Below, one piece after another: positions 6,008 through 8,758 of a DNA stretch of 8,758 nucleotides (position 1 is its first letter; every line of letters begins with the position of its first letter). The stretch spans positions 1 to 8,758 of the forward strand of contig NZ_CAUIYF010000028.1 of NCBI RefSeq assembly GCF_962719845.1. Reading direction: 5' to 3'. The notes below the pieces were generated by a model that was not told where the DNA came from, did not search any database, and saw only the letters and a program-made list of their open reading frames with translations. The stretch comes from Neisseria uirgultaei. Lineage in GTDB: Bacteria; Pseudomonadota; Gammaproteobacteria; Burkholderiales; Neisseriaceae. Both the position numbers and the translations under genes were made by a program.

Positions 6008-6120
6008 AATGGGATATTGTCCAGTATAATGTTTGGGTCGTTCGGTGTTTCCTACTTCTGAATTTTACTGCCCTGATTCTTGGGATTCAACTATTTAAGC
6101 ATTTTTACCGGGGATAATTT
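6008..6120. promoter_or_regulatory. Divergent pilT / yggS promoter region
   Basis: In this 113-base gap, TATACT on the minus strand (6028-6023) is a plausible pilT -10, with a poor -35 (GAAACA, 6051-6046) 17 bases upstream. On the plus strand TTGGGA (6080-6085) could be a yggS -35, but the matching -10 (TTTTAC, 6103-6108) is poor. GGGGA (6110-6114) is the yggS ribosome site, 6 bases before the ATG. No clear operator palindrome is visible. Confidence 0.4.
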
Positions 6121-6825
6121 ATGACGGTTTTGCAAGAACGTTATCGGGAGGTGTCCGACCGTATCGGAAAATTGGTTCTGCAGGCGGGCAGGGAGCCGCA
6201 TTCTGTTAGCCTGATTGCCGTCAGTAAGACTTTCCCTTCAGACGGCATCCGCGAAGTTTACGCCGCCGGACAGCGTGATTTCGGCGAGAACTATATTCAG
6301 GAGTGGTACGGTAAAACGGAAGAGTTGGCGGATTTGCCCGACATCGTGTGGCACGTCATCGGCGATGTGCAGTCCAATAAAACCAAGTTTGTCGCCGAAC
6401 GCGCGCATTGGGTGCATACCGTATGCCGTCTGAAAACCGCCGTCAGGCTGAGCGGGCAGCGTCCTTCCTCAATGCTGCCCTTGCAGGTGTGTATCGAGGT
6501 GAACATTGCGGGCGAGGCGGCAAAGCACGGTGTCGCGCCCGAAGAAGCGGTCGCGCTTGCCGTGGAAGTGGCGAAGCTGCCCAACCTTGTCGTGCGCGGA
6601 CTGATGTGCGTTGCCAAAGCCGGTGGTAGCGAAGCGGAGTTGAAAACCCAGTTTCAGACCATGCAAAAGTTGCTTGCCGACCTCAATACGGCTGGCATTA
6701 AGGCGGACGTGCTGTCTATGGGGATGTCGGACGATATGCCTGCCGCCATTGAGTGCGGTGCGACACACGTCCGTATCGGCAGCGCGATTTTCGGGAAAAG
6801 GGGCAGATTGGAATGCGCGCAATAA
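6121..6825 (+). CDS. yggS: Pyridoxal phosphate homeostasis protein (YggS/PLPBP)
   Basis: This is a cytosolic, single-domain, alanine-racemase-fold protein that binds PLP. It has no known enzymatic activity and keeps vitamin B6 and amino acid/keto acid pools balanced. The 234 residues are normal for the family. The PLP-binding lysine is Lys36 in LIAVSKTFPSDGI. Other family blocks are FGENYIQE, WHVIGDVQSNKTKF, the strand motif VCIEVNIAGEAAKHG, VRGLMCVAKAG, and the phosphate-binding end LSMGMSDDM...VRIGSAIFGKR. The usual IGHIQ-type turn reads IGDVQ here, a mild variation. ATG 6121 has GGGGA upstream. It is divergent from pilT and overlaps the next gene by 13 bases, so it is probably the first gene of a yggS-lipoprotein-proC operon. 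In P. aeruginosa yggS and proC likewise adjoin pilT-pilU. Two inverted DUS lie within the gene. Confidence 0.95.
   Translation: MTVLQERYREVSDRIGKLVLQAGREPHSVSLIAVSKTFPSDGIREVYAAGQRDFGENYIQEWYGKTEELADLPDIVWHVIGDVQSNKTKFVAERAHWVHTVCRLKTAVRLSGQRPSSMLPLQVCIEVNIAGEAAKHGVAPEEAVALAVEVAKLPNLVVRGLMCVAKAGGSEAELKTQFQTMQKLLADLNTAGIKADVLSMGMSDDMPAAIECGATHVRIGSAIFGKRGRLECAQ
6237..6248 (-). repeat. DNA uptake sequence (12-mer) inside yggS
   Basis: Exact TTCAGACGGCAT on the plus strand, encoding PSDGI directly after the PLP-lysine strand. It is opposite in orientation to the copy at 6423. Confidence 0.95.
6423..6434 (+). repeat. DNA uptake sequence (12-mer) inside yggS
   Basis: Exact ATGCCGTCTGAA, encoding CRLK. 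It forms an inverted pair with 6237-6248, but with about 170 bases between them it is not a terminator. Confidence 0.95.
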
Positions 6826-7214
6826 AATATGCGGCAACGGTTGCGTTGCTTGCCTTTACGGTCGCAGGATGCCGGTTGGCAGGTTGGTATGAGTGTCCGT
6901 CCCTGTCCGGCTGGTGTAAGCCTAGAAAACCGGCCGCCATCGATTTTTGGGATATTGGCGGCGAGAGTCCGCCGTCTCTAGAGGACTACGAGATACCGCT
7001 TTCAGACGGCAATCGTTCCGTCAGGGCAAACGAATATGAATCCGCGCAAAAATCTTACTTTTACAGGAAAATAGGGAAGTTTGAAGCCTGCGGGTTGGAT
7101 TGGCGTACGCGTGACGGCAAACCTTTGATTGAGACGTTCAAACAGGAAGGTTTTGATTGTTTGGAAAAGCAGGGGTTGCGGCGCAACGGCCTGTCAGAGC
7201 GCGTCCGATGGTAA
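6813..7214 (+). CDS. Small putative lipoprotein of unknown function
   Basis: The 133-residue product begins with a signal peptide (MRAIKYAATVALLAF) ending in a lipobox VAGC. Cleavage and lipid attachment would be at Cys20, and residue +2 is Arg, so outer membrane sorting is plausible. Four further cysteines (28, 35, 93, 116) could form two disulfides in the periplasm. The middle is Pro/Asp-rich (DFWDIGGESPPSLEDYEIPL) and the C-terminal half (SYFYRKIGKFEACGLDW to VRW) is basic and aromatic. I recognise no named family and assign no function. The frame is open from 6753, but ATG 6813 is chosen because it gives the signal peptide and has AGGGG 9 bases upstream. It overlaps the yggS stop by 13 bases, which indicates translational coupling. 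proC follows 48 bases later. A DUS at 7001 encodes SDGN. Confidence 0.88.
   Translation: MRAIKYAATVALLAFTVAGCRLAGWYECPSLSGWCKPRKPAAIDFWDIGGESPPSLEDYEIPLSDGNRSVRANEYESAQKSYFYRKIGKFEACGLDWRTRDGKPLIETFKQEGFDCLEKQGLRRNGLSERVRW
7001..7010 (-). repeat. DNA uptake sequence (10-mer) inside the lipoprotein gene
   Basis: Exact TTCAGACGGC followed by AA, so the AT extension is missing. It encodes LSDGN of the lipoprotein. Confidence 0.93.
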
Positions 7215-7262
7215 AAAGTTGGAAGTTTTTGAAAACATAAATTTGAATAGAATGGAAACGGA

Positions 7263-8063
7263 GTGGAAACAAGAAACATCTATTTTCTCGGCGGCGGAAA
7301 TATGGCGGCTGCCGTTGCGGGCGGATTGGTCAAACAGGGCGGTTACCGCATCCATATTGCCAACCGGGGGGCGGAAAAGCGCGAACGTTTGGAAAAAGAG
7401 TTGGGGGTCGAAACTTCTGAAACCTTGCCGGAGCTTCATTCCGACGATGTTTTAATCCTTGCTGTTAAACCGCAGGATATGGAAGCCGCGTGCAAAAATA
7501 TCCGCACCAACGGCGCATTGGTGCTTTCTGTCGCAGCCGGATTGTCGGTCGGTACGCTCAGCCGTTACCTCGGGGGAACACGCCGCATTGTCCGGGTTAT
7601 GCCGAATACGCCCGGAAAAATCGGGCTGGGCGTATCCGGTATGTTTGCCGAAGCGGAAGTATCGGAAACAGACCGCAGGATTGCCGATCGAATCATGAAA
7701 TCTGTCGGTTTGACCGTTTGGTTGGAAGATGAAGCGCAAATGCACAGCATTACCGGCATCAGCGGCAGCGGACCGGCATATGTGTTTTATCTGTTGGACG
7801 CATTGCAAAATGCCGCCATCAGTCAGGGTTTTAGTGAACAAGCAGCCCGCACGCTCAGTTTGGCAACTTTTAAAGGGGCGGTTGCCCTTGCCGAGCAGAC
7901 GGGTGAGGATTTCGAGAAGCTTCAAAAAAACGTAACGTCAAAAGGCGGGACAACCCACGAAGCCGTGGAAGCCTTCAGACGGCATCGTGTCGCCGAAGCC
8001 ATAAATGAAGGCGTTTGTGCCTGTGTGCGCCGTTCGCAGGAAATGGAACGGCAATATCAATAA
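7263..8063 (+). CDS. proC: Pyrroline-5-carboxylate reductase
   Basis: ProC catalyses the last step of proline synthesis, reducing L-1-pyrroline-5-carboxylate to proline with NAD(P)H in the cytosol. The Rossmann motif FLGGGNMAAAVAGGL spans residues 8-22, followed by LAVKPQ (66-71) and RVMPNTP (111-117). The C-terminal dimerisation/active-site domain has GISGSGPAYVFYLLDAL (165-181) and VTSKGGTT (224-231). At 266 residues the length is close to the family norm of about 260-275. The start is odd. The only standard start codon between the in-frame stop at 7248 and the Rossmann motif is GTG 7263 (METRNIYFLGGG), with GGAAA 4-9 bases upstream. The codon where MNIYFLGGG would begin is AGA (7272). Another ATG at 7252 is out of frame. 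A DUS lies near the 3' end. It is probably co-transcribed with yggS and the lipoprotein gene. Confidence 0.95.
   Translation: METRNIYFLGGGNMAAAVAGGLVKQGGYRIHIANRGAEKRERLEKELGVETSETLPELHSDDVLILAVKPQDMEAACKNIRTNGALVLSVAAGLSVGTLSRYLGGTRRIVRVMPNTPGKIGLGVSGMFAEAEVSETDRRIADRIMKSVGLTVWLEDEAQMHSITGISGSGPAYVFYLLDALQNAAISQGFSEQAARTLSLATFKGAVALAEQTGEDFEKLQKNVTSKGGTTHEAVEAFRRHRVAEAINEGVCACVRRSQEMERQYQ
7974..7985 (-). repeat. DNA uptake sequence (12-mer) inside proC
   Basis: Exact TTCAGACGGCAT, encoding the FRRH segment near the ProC C-terminus. Confidence 0.95.
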
Positions 8064-8095
8064 TGTAAAGAAAATAAAAACCCCAATCCAAAACG

Positions 8096-8104
8096 TGTTA
8101 TGAT
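8096..8104 (+). promoter_or_regulatory. Extended -10 promoter of dksA
   Basis: TGT plus TATGAT is an extended -10 element with one mismatch, in the A-rich gap 33 bases after proC. No good -35 is seen, which extended -10 promoters tolerate. Transcription from about 8111 would give a leader near 100 bases containing the stem-loop at 8158-8185. Confidence 0.5.
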
Positions 8105-8157
8105 GCGCGTTTTCTAAAAACGCCTTAGGCAATAAGCCTTATAAAAATCAAAGGAAT

Positions 8158-8185
8158 AAAGCCACTTTGTGGTGCTTTGTTTTTT
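8158..8185 (+). terminator. Terminator-like stem-loop in the dksA leader
   Basis: AAAGC-CAC (8158-8165) pairs with GTG-GCTTT (8169-8171 and 8174-8178), with a TTT loop and a two-base GT bulge. G and six Ts (8180-8185) follow. The shape fits a modest intrinsic terminator. It lies downstream of the likely dksA promoter and 25 bases before the dksA start. It may therefore end proC read-through, act as an attenuator of dksA, or both. Unlike most terminators here, it contains no DUS. Confidence 0.5.
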
Positions 8186-8210
8186 GCGGTGAACCGAGAG
8201 GATATACATT

Positions 8211-8627
8211 ATGGCAAAGCTGACGGAACAAGATATTTTAAATTGGAACGGGTCGGAAGACGATTATATGAATGACGACCATTTGGCTTTTTTCCGCGAA
8301 TTGCTGGTAAAAATGCAAGACGAACTTATCGAAAATGCTTCCGCTACGACAGGACATCTCCAAGAACACGAATCGGCCCCCGATCCCGCCGACCGTGCCA
8401 CACAGGAAGAAGAGTACGCATTGGAACTCCGTACACGGGATAGGGAACGAAAACTTCTCAGTAAAATACAGGCGACCATCCGCAATATTGATGAAGGGGA
8501 TTATGGATTCTGTGCCGATACGGGAGAACCTATCGGTCTGAAGCGGCTGCTGGCACGCCCGACAGCCACTTTATCTGTTGAGGCACAAGAACGCCGAGAG
8601 AGGATGAAAAAACAGTTTGCCGACTGA
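8211..8627 (+). CDS. dksA: RNA polymerase-binding transcription factor DksA
   Basis: DksA binds the RNA polymerase secondary channel and, with ppGpp, represses ribosomal RNA and activates amino acid promoters. The 138 residues show the family layout. There is a helical N-terminus, and a coiled coil whose tip carries the two functional aspartates in DPADRATQEEE (Asp58 and Asp61, matching E. coli Asp71 and Asp74). ELRTRDRERKLLSKI and a C-terminal globular domain (about 95-138) with GLKRLLARPTATL follow. The zinc-finger pattern is degenerate: C101-x2-T104-x17-S122-x2-A125 instead of four cysteines. Zinc binding of the classic kind is therefore not expected, which recalls the zinc-independent DksA2 of P. 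aeruginosa. The N-terminus is about 13 residues shorter than in E. coli. ATG 8211 has a strong GAGAGGA (8196-8202). A separate promoter and leader precede it. Confidence 0.95.
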   Translation: MAKLTEQDILNWNGSEDDYMNDDHLAFFRELLVKMQDELIENASATTGHLQEHESAPDPADRATQEEEYALELRTRDRERKLLSKIQATIRNIDEGDYGFCADTGEPIGLKRLLARPTATLSVEAQERRERMKKQFAD

Positions 8628-8642
8628 ATAGCAGCAAACAAA

Positions 8643-8675
8643 ATGCCGTCTGAAGCCCCGAGTTTCAGGCGGCAT
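8643..8675. terminator. DUS-pair stem after dksA
   Basis: ATGCCGTCTGAA (8643-8654, exact 12-base DUS) pairs with TTCAGGCGGCAT (8664-8675, one base off the DUS) around a 9-base loop. The altered base still allows a G-U pair in plus-strand RNA. The plus strand lacks a T-run afterwards (ATTCACAAAG), whereas the minus strand reads into TTTTGTTTG. The stem may serve mainly a converging gene beyond the window, or both directions. Confidence 0.7.
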
Positions 8676-8758
8676 ATTCACAAAGGCGCACCAGTCGGAG
8701 GAGGGGGGAGGGATTATTGGAGGCGGCGCAGCGTTTGGTGGAAATAAAAAACCTTATC
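8676..8758. other. Window end, no feature identified
   Basis: The stretch is G-rich near 8697-8712, including a run of six Gs at 8703-8708. That run is short for slipped-strand phase variation, and no coding frame is attached to it. TTGGTGGAAAT near 8734-8744 loosely resembles words in the minus-strand palindrome tail, but the match is too short to call. Confidence 0.3.

Noticed and set aside
6753..6812. Longer N-terminus for the lipoprotein
   Set aside because: The extra 20 residues lie inside yggS, are highly charged and would bury the signal peptide. ATG 6813 gives a proper lipobox signal and has a ribosome site.
8697..8712. Phase-variable poly-G tract
   Set aside because: The longest run is six Gs and no gene start or promoter is visible in the remaining bases.

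Overview
The window is chromosomal DNA from a Neisseria species. It carries twelve exact copies of the 10-base DNA uptake sequence (DUS) GCCGTCTGAA or its complement. Ten of these have the AT extension typical of the N. meningitidis / N. gonorrhoeae / N. lactamica group. The encoded PilT also matches neisserial PilT in length (347 aa) and sequence as I remember it. I do not assign a species.

Layout. Bases 1-336 are gene-free and hold a G-rich block, an extended -10 promoter-like site, a palindrome with a CCACCAAT tandem tail, and a promoter. A small Cys-rich DUF3079-type gene follows (337-603, +), ending at a DUS-pair terminator. Bases 604-1306 are again gene-free and made of hairpins and diverged copies of the palindrome repeat. 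On the minus strand are yccS-like (3457-1307), pilU (4800-3574) and pilT (6007-4964), so transcription runs pilT, then pilU, then yccS. A strong DUS-pair terminator separates pilU from yccS. Divergently, on the plus strand, are yggS/PLPBP (6121-6825), a small lipoprotein overlapping it by 13 bases (6813-7214), proC (7263-8063) and dksA (8211-8627). The last has its own leader and a terminator-like stem-loop.

Function. pilT and pilU encode the two retraction ATPases of the type IV pilus, which drive twitching motility and, in this genus, DUS-dependent DNA uptake. yggS and proC cover vitamin B6 homeostasis and the last step of proline synthesis. The pilU-pilT / yggS-proC neighbourhood is also conserved in Pseudomonas aeruginosa, so this is old core synteny, with a neisserial lipoprotein inserted between yggS and proC. 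dksA is the ppGpp-linked RNA polymerase cofactor, and its zinc-finger site keeps only one of four cysteines.

I found no convincing new multigene system. The points most worth a second look are the single-Cys DksA, its leader stem-loop, the missing ATG of proC, the three stacked hairpins between pilT and pilU, and the palindrome plus G-poor-tail repeat family in the two gene-free stretches.
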